A DNA stretch of 64,000 bases from Erythrobacter cryptus DSM 12079. Its GTDB lineage: Bacteria; Pseudomonadota; Alphaproteobacteria; Sphingomonadales; Sphingomonadaceae. Both the position numbers and the translations under genes were made by a program. The stretch lies in assembly GCF_000422985.1 (NCBI RefSeq), contig NZ_KE383967.1, forward strand, positions 64,493-128,492, read 5' to 3'. The notes under the pieces were generated by a model, which did not search any database, was not told the DNA's origin, and worked only from the letters and a program-made list of their open reading frames with translations. This document shows positions 37,701-44,759 of the stretch, in pieces (position 1 is the stretch's first letter; each line of letters opens with the position of its first letter).

Positions 37701-38620
37701 CTTACCGCCGGATCAAAGCCGAGATTGCCGCTGAAGAGCATGCTGATGGGATCGTTCTGGGCACGGGCAACACTATAGATCATGTGGTTGTCGCCCGCCG
37801 CCCCGGTGCTCGCCGGTCCGCCAACCGTGCCGTTGACCGTCATCACCGTGCCGCTCGAGGCCGTGCCGAGCGGCACGGTGATATCGAACAGGCCATTTGT
37901 GTAGCGCAGGTTGACCTGCTCGCCCACGACATAGGCATGGCTGCCGTTGACAAGCGCGGTGCCGCTCATGGCAATCTCGGCGGCGACCACGGCGAAGTAG
38001 GAATTATCGGGCGATGCGGTGATCTGCGCGCCGGGGTTGATCTGGATCCGTGCGGTCGATCCGGAAGCGCCGGTCAGCACCAGGGTGCCGCCGAGGCGAA
38101 AATTGTCGAACGAAGTGGGCGTGGTGTCGAGCGTGGTCAGCAACAGCCGGGCAACATCGAAGGTGGCACTGCTGCCGATCAGCAACCCGGTGGGCGAATA
38201 GAAGGCCACAGTACCTGCCGTGATCGACGGGCCCACATCGAAGACAATGCGCGAGATCACACTACCATTGATCACCGCAACATTATTGTTGGGCGAAGGA
38301 AGGATGCGGTTGAGCACCGCGAAGTCAGGCCCGTCGAAAATCTGGAAGATGCCGGTTGAACCGGTTGGGATGAAGTCCAGCGCATTGCCCGATCCATCAA
38401 GGCTCGGCGTCCAGTCGATCACCACTGTCGGGCTGAAAACTTCGACTGTGGTCTCGGTCGGCCCCGTTGTGCTGATGTTGGCCGAACCGAAAACCACATT
38501 GCCCGAAGCCTGGATGCCCTGCGCCGCAGCACGCTCAGGCGCCATCGCCAGCGCCAGCGCCAGCGCCGCCGCGGCACAGCTGCCGAGCAGGCGCGATCGT
38601 TTGCGGATCGGGTGGTTCAT
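31739..38620 (-). CDS. large TpsA-type exoprotein (filamentous hemagglutinin-like) with MBG repeats
   Basis: A 2293-residue surface protein. A signal peptide (residues 1-34, ending PERAAAQ) precedes a TPS secretion domain of about 280 residues (IQASGNVVFGSANIST, TARIQINPGAQITAS). A very long Gly/Ala/Asn-rich beta-helix-like region runs from about 500 to 1800. It is built of imperfect units of roughly 45-50 residues with the pattern GxGGxGGxGxGG followed by a short strand such as GTISIGGAAEATARG. Four MBG-type domains of about 79 residues close the protein; the middle two are nearly identical. It lies one base after the TpsB gene and one base before the CHAT gene. Expected role: secreted or surface-anchored adhesin/matrix protein exported by its TpsB. 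Confidence 0.9.
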   Translation of the reverse strand: MNHPIRKRSRLLGSCAAAALALALAMAPERAAAQGIQASGNVVFGSANISTTGPTETTVEVFSPTVVIDWTPSLDGSGNALDFIPTGSTGIFQIFDGPDFAVLNRILPSPNNNVAVINGSVISRIVFDVGPSITAGTVAFYSPTGLLIGSSATFDVARLLLTTLDTTPTSFDNFRLGGTLVLTGASGSTARIQINPGAQITASPDNSYFAVVAAEIAMSGTALVNGSHAYVVGEQVNLRYTNGLFDITVPLGTASSGTVMTVNGTVGGPASTGAAGDNHMIYSVARAQNDPISMLFSGNLGFDPAVSAGVINGEIILSANYDVAQRAVAGGTISDGINAVFRQKADPNAVRADVLLEDFTASSSLLAIGTNQVLARAAQTDASVAGNLLLVGRESAELTAVFGRDFTISGDVLVDARDYGVISSTLQSLDEIIGQGGSARILADAAGTVDIAGDALVTADGLGGADDLNLIAGLARGGSAVIGANDTGLVNINGDATVSARGVGVQNFAVTQGAEARGGIAQLFADAGGSVSIGQGLDVRADALAANGRLASPSSVSDGFGGRAAINLLGNDSAITVLGLASLNASARGGSANAAGAGSLGDAGEAVITIEGTGAINLGADTTILAEGIGGANAGGTGGLGLGGRASAATLIGGSIAFEGGFDARANGLGGAGQTGGDGFGGMAGANAIIGSIAIGTDASAFSQGVGGDASFGFGGDGGQGRGGNAFFQADGTASETALVTIAGNALVNASGIGGIGGPSNGVAIGAGRGGDGYGGQFTVPNQADPAFNSGVFLLAGGDNGTISIGGAAEATARGFGGTGGSGAGANTGGPGGDGFGGLAQVGLARLGGTGAIGNGSANLGNVLAQADGVGGTGGIGAGPAAPAGAGGHGEGGFAAFTLSAGQVGANSVAFSANGIGGSGASGGRGQGGTAAMFGGFGGEASITEALLEARGEGGAAEAGLGGEGRGGVAAIEGDGLEIGIVGIAGLIASARGGDASNGPAGNALGGEAYIATLSPDNGGGVTIGGHARIFANAIGGTSSGSFAAGNGTGGLAYVDALGGGSVTLSSAQVHAVGIGGTAEVHEGGNGSGGTARLSARGAGSRLTIQNNVPSAFVETAGGAAVVNANGIGQETVGGDGIGGEGRGGLLTISASDGGVLSLPASLTNGYFARSIGGSSVVQGGAGGAAFGGTIEVLADNASLDISGTISAFAEGGSSGDISLDITGGNAFGGSRSIRAINNATLTINPAGGAAGAEGGDGSGSGNGGNAYVGQNLFEVDQASATILRQLALFDQSAGGSGQQGGSVFRVNPFTNLAGSINLRLNDATLAGSAATVGAAQISLDFVTRGGAGVLRGGDAQGPIIDATINQTSVASDRLQLLINPILVGGNASDPGGIGGNAEGSPINVVISNSQFSLQGNTTYPIDPGSGSQIIVPGDILIASDARGGNGGINGSGGTATSGAVAVSIANAIVSAVGDPLGTPGVMRLRSQAIGGQGGEVGDATSGGAELLLNNAQLAAGEVLLDTRALASGPAGQIGGAASAGLGAITLATDSTLAADVIEIAASASTAAGGLAAAGTSVVELQDGAATSLAAQSLRLLADASGAAPGAAANRAGRFAVRASSGNANIGTLSASALGDVVGATPSELVASGGNINVSDALTGTTVGDLRIVTTDGAIVGSPASGGTTTAIALSARGTIETIGDGSATGGLSGQAVNLAAGGSILLGGRIGANNGPVSLFANNGTALPASPAVAAEITMSSDAAIAAGSGVVTVHMGDGGGVPGRLSGAITLSEISAGTIDVRNFGADPGSNINVLATGVLTASGTGRAIDLASLTGEVINLAGDAGLVLTGGGHFGVFAATPAGSQIGSFANYARRYNVADAAAYDAIDLGGNFAAFRIAPVLTVTANDASRFYGNANPAFTASYAGFQPGDSIADLLGAPALTTSADGTSPVGAYTINAAQGTLVSPQGYQFTFVNGTLTVTPRPITVSADNLSRFYGNANPALTFTVGGLGLVNGDTLTGALATVADATSPVGPYAITQGTLAASSNYALTFVNGTLTVTPRPITVSADNLSRFYGNSNPALTFTVGGLGLVNGDTLTGALATVADATSPVGPYAITQGTLAASSNYALSFVNGTLTVTPRTITITAASLSKLLGLPDPLLTFTVGGLGLVNGDTLTGSLTRDPGEFQGTYTIRQGTLSAGPNYSTTFVPGTFTIEPLPTPGDVNSPISLVPAMGSEDALGPAIGAEEQFGMDFPEQPDAQLISEDPLLDEPVTSGGDPSLYGGGEAAPAGGQ
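32205..32678. repeat. two near-identical 237-bp tandem units encoding MBG domains
   Basis: Units 32205-32441 and 32442-32678 are each 237 bp (79 codons) and differ at only a handful of positions. The first bases of a third copy follow at 32679 before the sequence diverges, and a more diverged copy precedes. The phase is exact in codons, so copy-number change would keep the reading frame of the TpsA-like gene. The low divergence implies recent duplication or ongoing gene conversion. Confidence 0.92.
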
Positions 38621-38621
38621 C

Positions 38622-40493
38622 TCAAAATCTCCAGGGCAAGAGACGGGCGGTCAGCGTGAACAGCAGGCGCACATCGCCCTTGTCGGCCGCCAAGTCGGGC
38701 CGGGCCAGCGGCACGGCGATAAACAGATCGCTGCGGATCCCTTGCGCCCAGGACATCCGCAACCCCCCGCCGGCGGACCACAGCCGGTCGGGATTGCCGG
38801 GCCGGCGGCTCGGATCCTCGTTCCAGACATACGCAAGATCGGTGAAGACATAGGGCTGGAAGGCAAAGGGCGCGGTGGTCGAGGGCAGGAGCGAGCCGTA
38901 GCGCAGCTCGAGACCGCCCATCACCCCGCTGTCGCCCAGCACCGCACCCGGGTCGTAGCCGCGCCCGATCGAGAAGTTGCCCGCCGCGATTTCCTCGAAG
39001 GCAGGAAGCGGATCGCCGGTCAGCTGGGCCTGGCCGGTCAAGGCAATGGCAAGGAGCGGCACCGGCCGGAATTCAAGGCCCGCATCCATGCGCAAAAGGA
39101 AGGGCGTGGGATCGGCCTCGATCCGGCTTGGCGGCACCCGCCCGCCGGCGATGCAGCCCAAGAGGTTGGGCCGGCAATCGGGGCTGGCGCCGAAGACATC
39201 GAGCCCGCGGCGCGCCTCGATCCCGTAGCTCAGGCGCAGGCGCGGCTCATAGGGGCTGTAGCCACCGACCCGCTGGACCGAGGGCGCATCGATCCATTCG
39301 CCCTCGAGCCGAGCATAGGCCATGCGCACCCGATCACGGGTGAGGCCGATGGCATTCACCGTCACGTCCTGATCGACATAGTCGAACCCCGCATCAAGGC
39401 TGAGCGAGTGGCGACGGGTGCGCAGCAGCGGATAGCTGGCAAACAGGCTGAAGAAGATCGTGTCGGAATCAAGGTCGAGACCGGGCAGGGCAATCGAAGG
39501 CTCGGCCCAGCTGGCGGTGAACTGCCCGCCGAGCCGCAGCCCCTCGCTGCCGAGCGAAAAATCATGCGCGATCCGAAAGGTCTGCTGCTCGGTGAAATCA
39601 TGGGTGCTGAACAGCGTGATCGAGGTGCGATCGCCAAGGCCGGTGAGATCGTAAAGCTCGCCCCGCAGCGTGCCGCCAAAGCGGCCGAGCGCGCGCGAGC
39701 CGAGGTTCTGGATGCTGACATCGGCCATGGCGCGCTGGCGCACCACCGCGATCTCGCCGACAAGATCGCCCGGCGCCCCGCCCGCGGCCGGGCGCAGCGA
39801 AAGGCGCACATCGAGCCCGGGCAGATCGTCGGCCAGCAGCAGATAGCGCTCGGCAGTGTTGATGTTGAACACCTCCTCGCCGGTGAGCTTTTCGAGATAT
39901 CTTGCCACCAGCCGCTCCGAAGGGCCGGCCTCGCCGCGCAGGCGCACGCTCGCCAGCCGTCCGAACACCACGTTGAAATCAGGCTCGCCATCGGCAAGGC
40001 TTTGCTCGGGGATCTCGACCGTGACGAGATAGCCTTGGCGGCGCAGGATGGCATTGGCCTCGGCGCGGATGTCGCACAGCACCGAAACTGGCAGCTCACG
40101 CCCGACATAGGTTTCAAAAGCCGCCCCGAGCGAAAGGCCCGGCACCTTCTCAAGCCCGTTGAAGCGCGCGCCCTTCACGGTGAAGCGGATCTCGGCAAAT
40201 TCGCTGCGGTCGAGCGCGCAGGGCGGTCGCTCGAAATCGCCATCGACGGTGAGCGTCATGGCGCGTTCCTCGCGGCGCTGATCGGGCGGGACCAGCTCGT
40301 TGCGGTTGAGCGGGGCGACCTGCTGGGCTGCCGCCGGGGCGCCCCCGGCAATCAGCGCGAGGCCGAGCGCCAGCGCCGAGACCGGCGCGCGCCAGGCGCC
40401 GCGCAGGGTGCCGGAGCGACTCGCAGGACCCTTGTCCGCCGATACCAGCGGACGGGAACAGAACAGACGCGCGAAACTGTGATGTTGCGGCAA
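38622..40493 (-). CDS. TpsB-type outer-membrane translocator (FhaC/ShlB family)
   Basis: A 623-residue two-partner secretion translocator. The long N terminus contains a hydrophobic export signal (about residues 38-58, ending GGAPAAAQQ), then a POTRA domain (from about 75, PPCALDRSEFAEIRF) and a second one (LASVRLRGEAGPSERLV). A 16-strand barrel follows, with the conserved GRGYDPG motif near residue 520 and a C-terminal Phe (RLLPWRF). It should export the adjacent TpsA, whose gene starts one base later. The most likely start is a TTG at 40493 after GGGGGGAAG; no ATG is available ahead of the signal. It is the first gene of the minus-strand operon; the 267-base gap upstream should hold its promoter. 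Confidence 0.9.
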   Translation of the reverse strand: MPQHHSFARLFCSRPLVSADKGPASRSGTLRGAWRAPVSALALGLALIAGGAPAAAQQVAPLNRNELVPPDQRREERAMTLTVDGDFERPPCALDRSEFAEIRFTVKGARFNGLEKVPGLSLGAAFETYVGRELPVSVLCDIRAEANAILRRQGYLVTVEIPEQSLADGEPDFNVVFGRLASVRLRGEAGPSERLVARYLEKLTGEEVFNINTAERYLLLADDLPGLDVRLSLRPAAGGAPGDLVGEIAVVRQRAMADVSIQNLGSRALGRFGGTLRGELYDLTGLGDRTSITLFSTHDFTEQQTFRIAHDFSLGSEGLRLGGQFTASWAEPSIALPGLDLDSDTIFFSLFASYPLLRTRRHSLSLDAGFDYVDQDVTVNAIGLTRDRVRMAYARLEGEWIDAPSVQRVGGYSPYEPRLRLSYGIEARRGLDVFGASPDCRPNLLGCIAGGRVPPSRIEADPTPFLLRMDAGLEFRPVPLLAIALTGQAQLTGDPLPAFEEIAAGNFSIGRGYDPGAVLGDSGVMGGLELRYGSLLPSTTAPFAFQPYVFTDLAYVWNEDPSRRPGNPDRLWSAGGGLRMSWAQGIRSDLFIAVPLARPDLAADKGDVRLLFTLTARLLPWRF

Positions 40494-40760
40494 GGCTTCC
40501 CCCCAAAAGCTGACGCGCAGCCAGCCCCAAAGGGCGACGACCGCCGCGCTATGCCCGTCTTTTCATGGCCCCGCGCGAGCGCCTGTGCGCTTTTCTCACC
40601 CGATGCCAGCGACCCAACCGTGGGCGAAGACTACTCCGCCCAAGCGCAAACACAAGAATTCTCGCGCCCCGCGCGGGACCGGGAATGCAGAATGTCGCGT
40701 TTCGACAAATGCTCCGGCCAGCCAGGTTGGGCGCGCCAGAGCCGGAGCGGCGGGGCGCGC

Positions 40761-41573
40761 TCAGCCGGCGGCCAGCAGCACCCTGGCCGAGAGCGCCGAA
40801 AGCGCCCCGGGCTCGACCGCGAGGCGGGCCGGGCGGGTCGCGGCGGGATAGGCCTTGGCCAGCATGTCGAGCGCGGCGGCGATGCGCGCATGGGCCTCGG
40901 GGTTTTCGGCCTTGATCGCGGCGCCCTCTGCGGCAAAGCGGCTCGCCGCGACCCGGGCAAAGCCATAGCCATCGAGATAGGGCTCGTAGCGATCATCGCG
41001 GGCGATGGCGCGATACATGGCGCTGGCGCGCTCGATCTGGTCGGCCACCACCCCGATGGCAACCTGCGCCTGCGACTTGTCGGCCTTGGGCGCCTTGGCC
41101 GCTGCGCCGCGCAGCGCGGCGATGATCGCGCCATAGGCCTTGTCGACCTCGGCAAGACTGCGCCCCTCGGAAGCGGCGAGCGAGGCCTCGGCCAGCAGCG
41201 GCTTGAAATCGGCAACGCCGAGCTTGGCAAAGACCGGCTCCATCTCGACCAGAACTTCGGCGGCAGGATGGGCGAACATCTCGGCCGCGGCCTCCTTGCG
41301 GCCCGCGGCATAGGCATCGCGGGCGGCGAGGACATGGGCTTCGGTCACTGCCAGGGCAATGCCATAGGCGACCGGGTCGCTCGCCGCCTCGCTCACCGCC
41401 ACCCCGCCCTCGCCCTCGCCGCCCGCGCCGGGTGCCTCGGTCACGGTATCGGCCCCGGCGGTCGCGCCCGTGCCAGCACTCTTGCCCGCCTCATCGGCAC
41501 AGCCTGCGATGAGGCCCCCGGCGAGCGCGGTGCCGAGGCCGAGCGTGGTCCAGAGCTTGAGCGTGGTCTTCAT
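40761..41573 (-). CDS. lipoprotein of unknown function, putatively Fur-regulated
   Basis: A 270-residue lipoprotein: lipobox LIAGC (Cys at about residue 25), a low-complexity Gly/Ala/Glu linker of about 35 residues, and then a helical domain of about 200 residues rich in Ala (from DPVAYGIALAVTEAHV). It has no recognised family and lacks the HxxE of imelysin peptidases, though length and helical content resemble that group. The ribosome site GGAAGGA precedes the ATG. A perfect Fur-type palindrome lies about 50 bases upstream, with a 7-bp hairpin between it and the start, so iron control is likely. A role in iron or heme binding would fit the heme-rich neighbourhood but is inference. Confidence 0.65.
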   Translation of the reverse strand: MKTTLKLWTTLGLGTALAGGLIAGCADEAGKSAGTGATAGADTVTEAPGAGGEGEGGVAVSEAASDPVAYGIALAVTEAHVLAARDAYAAGRKEAAAEMFAHPAAEVLVEMEPVFAKLGVADFKPLLAEASLAASEGRSLAEVDKAYGAIIAALRGAAAKAPKADKSQAQVAIGVVADQIERASAMYRAIARDDRYEPYLDGYGFARVAASRFAAEGAAIKAENPEAHARIAAALDMLAKAYPAATRPARLAVEPGALSALSARVLLAAG

Positions 41574-41595
41574 CAGCGCAGGGTCCTTCCTTTGC

Positions 41596-41616
41596 GGGCG
41601 GGGGTTCTGCCCGCCC
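41596..41616. other. hairpin in the leader of the lipoprotein gene
   Basis: GGGCGGG (41596-41602) and CCCGCCC (41610-41616) form a perfect 7-bp stem with a 7-base loop, located between the Fur-type palindrome and the lipoprotein ATG on the minus strand. It could stabilise or attenuate the transcript, but no T run follows. Confidence 0.3.
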
Positions 41617-41625
41617 CATGGAGGA

Positions 41626-41638
41626 AATGATAATCATT
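41626..41638. promoter_or_regulatory. Fur-box palindrome
   Basis: AATGATAATCATT is a perfect 6-1-6 inverted repeat, matching the core of the GATAATGATAATCATTATC Fur consensus. It lies in the divergent gap, 53 bases from the start of the minus-strand lipoprotein and about 125 bases from the DUF1826 start. AT-rich sequence of this kind is otherwise almost absent in this GC-rich window, which supports function. Confidence 0.65.
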
Positions 41639-41725
41639 CGCAAGAGCCTTTCGCATGACGTCTCACATTGCGCACCGCCCGGCGCCGCCAGCCGCTTGCC
41701 AACGCGATGCAATTGAAATAGGAGA

Positions 41726-41735
41726 CGTTATAACA
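41726..41735. promoter_or_regulatory. possible Zur-type operator
   Basis: CGTTATAACA, followed by TTTG, resembles the TGTTATAACA palindrome at the centre of many proteobacterial Zur sites. It precedes a DUF1826 gene, a family often controlled by Zur. One half-site base is not conserved, so this is only a candidate. Confidence 0.4.
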
Positions 41736-41763
41736 TTTGTTTCACTCGCCGCCCTGCCCCTCG

Positions 41764-42420
41764 ATGACCACAAGCCGCGCGCGCATGACCCGAACGATGG
41801 ACAGGCCCGATGTCCTCGCCGCGATCCACGATCCCGATTGCCACCTTGCGGTCTGGCGCCGGGCGCCTTTTGCCGACCTCGCCCCGCTCGTCGCGGGCAC
41901 ACCGCAGGATCTGCGCTTTGACACTACCCCTGCCGCCCTGCCCGCAAGGCTCGCCGCGCAGCTGGCGCGCAAGGGCTTTGGCGGACCAGCCGCGCTGCAT
42001 GCCGCGCTCACCCGCGATGTGGCCGACCTTGCCGCGCACTTCTGCGCGGTGATGGGCCTTGCGCGCCTCGCGCTGCGGCTCGAGGTGGTGCGCAGCGATT
42101 CGTGCCGCAGGTTCCACGCCGATTACGTCACCGCCCGGCTCATCACCACCTATCTCGGCGAGGGCACCCAATGGCTCGATGCGGCCGATGCCGCGCGGGT
42201 CAAGGCCGGGGTAGAGCCGCAGCGCATCCACCAGCTTGCCCCCTTCGATGTCGGCCTGTTCAAGGGCAGGCTTGCCTCCGAGCGCCCGGCGATCCACCGT
42301 TCCCCGCCGATCGCGGGAAGCCCAGGCGGGGTGCGGCTGCTGCTGGTGCTCAATCCTGTGAGCGCCGACATGGAAGCGGCGCGGCAATCAACCCTTTCGC
42401 CCGGCGCCGCCTTGGCCTAA
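41764..42420 (+). CDS. DUF1826 protein, zinc-associated
   Basis: A protein of about 218 residues with the DUF1826 signature FHADYVTARLITTYLGEGTQWL, in which the His and Asp could bind metal. The family often neighbours COG0523 GTPases and Zur sites, suggesting a role in zinc scarcity, but no enzymatic activity is established. Several in-frame starts exist (ATG at 41764, 41785, 41797). A TTG at 41737 overlaps the candidate Zur operator and is less likely. The C terminus is Ala/Pro-rich. It diverges from the putatively Fur-regulated lipoprotein, so metal control of the whole gap is plausible. Confidence 0.8.
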   Translation: MTTSRARMTRTMDRPDVLAAIHDPDCHLAVWRRAPFADLAPLVAGTPQDLRFDTTPAALPARLAAQLARKGFGGPAALHAALTRDVADLAAHFCAVMGLARLALRLEVVRSDSCRRFHADYVTARLITTYLGEGTQWLDAADAARVKAGVEPQRIHQLAPFDVGLFKGRLASERPAIHRSPPIAGSPGGVRLLLVLNPVSADMEAARQSTLSPGAALA

Positions 42421-42518
42421 CGGCACAGGCATTGCTCACGACAACGGGCGGGTGACGAGGTTCTTGCGGCCTGATCTCCCGACCGACCGCCCAGCCCAGG
42501 GCCCGCACGAGGAACGCG

Positions 42519-44660
42519 ATGACCAAGACCCTTCTTTATGCCGGGGCTTCGGCCCTGATGCTGCTTTCGCCCGCCGCCGCTCTGGCCGATGAAGGCATGT
42601 GGCTGCCCAGCCAGACCGGTGCGATTGCTGACGCGATGAAGCAGGCCGGGCTCGAACTTGATGCCAGCACGCTTGGCGACCTCAAGCGCCCGCCGCTCAC
42701 CGCGATCGCCTCGCTCGGCGGCTGTTCGGCGGCCTTCCTCTCGCCCCAGGGGCTGGTGGCGACCAACCACCACTGCGTGGCCGGATCGCTGCAGTACAAT
42801 TCCTCGCCCGAGAATGATTATCTCACCAACGGCTTTCTCGCCCAGACCATGGCGGACGAACTGCCCGCCGCGCCCGGCAGCCGCATCTATGTGATCGAGG
42901 ATCTGCGCGATGTCACCGCCGCCATGCTCAAGGGCACCGATAAGCTTGATGGGCGCGCGCGCTATGATCGTCTCCAGGCCAACCGCACCGCGCTGATCGC
43001 CGCCTGCGAGCGCCAGCCCAATCGCCGCTGTGATGTGCGCGCCTATTTCGGCGGGGCGCAATACTGGCTCCAGCAGCAGCTCGAGATCAAGGACGTGCGC
43101 CTCGTCTATGCTCCGGCGGCGGGCGTGGGCAATTTCGGCGGCGAGAAGGACAATTGGATGTGGCCGCGCCACACCGGCGACTTTGCCTTCTACCGCGCCT
43201 ATGTCGCCCCGGATGGCTCCTCGGCCCCCTATGCCAAGGAGAATGTGCCCTTCCGGCCCAAGGCCTTCCTGCCGATCGCCCGCGAAGGCGTGAAGGACGG
43301 CGACTTCGTCATGGTCGCCGGCTTTCCGGGCGTGACCGAGCGGCTGCGCACGGCTGAGGAAGCGCGCTTCTATTTCGAGGAACTCTATCCCTATCAGCAG
43401 CGGATGCTGGCCGAATATGGCGACCTGATCGACGCGCTCACCGAAGGCAAGCCGGCCGCCAAGATCGCCTATGCCGCAACGCTCCAGGGGGTGGAGAATT
43501 ACGAGAAGAAGATCGCCGGGCAGCTTGCCGGGGCCGAGGCGATCTCGCTGGTCGAGAAGAAGAAGGCTGAGGAGGCGCGCTTCCGCGCCTGGATCGCCGC
43601 CGATCCTGGCCGCGCGGCACAATATGGCCCGGCGCTTGCCGCGCTCGACGCGCTCGTCGCCGAGGCCAATGCCGCCGAACTTGCCGACGCGCGGCGCGGC
43701 CTGTTGACCCGCGGCCAGCTCTATGCCGCGGCGCGCCTGCTCTACCGCTGGGCCAATGAACAGGCCAAGCCCGACAAGGAGCGCGAACCGGGCTATCAGG
43801 CGCGCGACCGTGCCTTCATCACCCAGGCGATGCAGCGCATCGAGCGCCGCTTCGTGCCCGAGATTGATCAGGCGCTGTGGGCCGCGGCGCTTGCCGAATA
43901 TCGCAAGCTGCCCGCCGAGGAGCGGATCAAGAGCTTCGATGCCTTCATGGAAGGGCGCGATCTTGCCGCGCTTTATGACGCGACCACACTGGGCGACACC
44001 GCCACGCGCCTTGCCTGGCTTGACAAGAGCCCGGAGGAGTTCCGCGCCTCGAGCGATCCCTTCATCCAGCTTGCGGTTGCCACCCATGACGAGGCGATGG
44101 CCGCCGAAGCGGCAGAAAAGGCGCGCGCCGGGCGGCTGCAGAAGGCCCGCGCCAAGGTGATGGAGGCGCGCATCGCCTATGCCGCCAGCCAGGGCAAGGT
44201 GCTCTATCCCGATGCCAATGGCTCGCTGCGCTTCACCTATGGCAAGGTCACCGGCAAGGCGGTGGACGGGCAGATCTGGACGCCCTTCACCACTGCCGAG
44301 GGGATCATCGCCAAGCACACCGGCCGGGGCGAGTTCGATGCGCCCGATGCCATGCTCGAACGGATCAAGGCGAAGGACTATGGCCGCTACGCCGCGCCTG
44401 AACTGGGCACGCTGCCGGTCGATTTCCTCTCCACCGTCGATATCACCAACGGCAATTCGGGCTCATCGACGCTCAATGCCCGCGGCGAATTCGTCGGCCT
44501 TGCCTTCGACGGCACGATCGAGGGCGTGGTGAGCGACTGGATGTATGATCCGGCGATCAACCGCACCATCCATGTCGACAGCCGCTTCATGCTCTGGACC
44601 ATGGAAAAGGTCGATGGCGCCTCGCGGCTGCTCGAGGAAATGGGTGTGCGCGCGCCGTGA
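42519..44660 (+). CDS. S46-family dipeptidyl-peptidase
   Basis: A 713-residue exported serine peptidase of family S46 (DPP7/DPP11). After the signal peptide (residues 1-23, ending AAALADEG) the catalytic triad is visible: His85 in ATNHHC, Asp211 in EKDNWMWPRH and Ser647 in NGNSGSS, at the positions expected for the family. The pocket region reads GLAFDGTIE. A Gly here is typical of DPP7-like enzymes preferring hydrophobic P1 residues, whereas DPP11 has Arg; specificity is inferred. The 98-base gap upstream contains a GAGGAA ribosome site. It likely trims periplasmic oligopeptides into dipeptides for uptake. Confidence 0.92.
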   Translation: MTKTLLYAGASALMLLSPAAALADEGMWLPSQTGAIADAMKQAGLELDASTLGDLKRPPLTAIASLGGCSAAFLSPQGLVATNHHCVAGSLQYNSSPENDYLTNGFLAQTMADELPAAPGSRIYVIEDLRDVTAAMLKGTDKLDGRARYDRLQANRTALIAACERQPNRRCDVRAYFGGAQYWLQQQLEIKDVRLVYAPAAGVGNFGGEKDNWMWPRHTGDFAFYRAYVAPDGSSAPYAKENVPFRPKAFLPIAREGVKDGDFVMVAGFPGVTERLRTAEEARFYFEELYPYQQRMLAEYGDLIDALTEGKPAAKIAYAATLQGVENYEKKIAGQLAGAEAISLVEKKKAEEARFRAWIAADPGRAAQYGPALAALDALVAEANAAELADARRGLLTRGQLYAAARLLYRWANEQAKPDKEREPGYQARDRAFITQAMQRIERRFVPEIDQALWAAALAEYRKLPAEERIKSFDAFMEGRDLAALYDATTLGDTATRLAWLDKSPEEFRASSDPFIQLAVATHDEAMAAEAAEKARAGRLQKARAKVMEARIAYAASQGKVLYPDANGSLRFTYGKVTGKAVDGQIWTPFTTAEGIIAKHTGRGEFDAPDAMLERIKAKDYGRYAAPELGTLPVDFLSTVDITNGNSGSSTLNARGEFVGLAFDGTIEGVVSDWMYDPAINRTIHVDSRFMLWTMEKVDGASRLLEEMGVRAP

Positions 44661-44759
44661 GAGGCTGAATACATATGCCGCGTGGGCTTTGCCTGCGGCC
44701 CCTGCTATGGCTCCTTTTCGCAGCATCGGTGAGACGAGGGACGCGCAGCGGGGGGAGCC

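Noticed and set aside
40761..41573. Imelysin-type (M75) iron-regulated peptidase
   Set aside because: Length and helical composition are suggestive, but the HxxE motif is absent, so the family name was not used.
41737..41763. TTG at 41737 as start of the DUF1826 gene
   Set aside because: It overlaps the possible Zur operator and adds nine residues without family similarity; the ATG at 41764 or later is more plausible.
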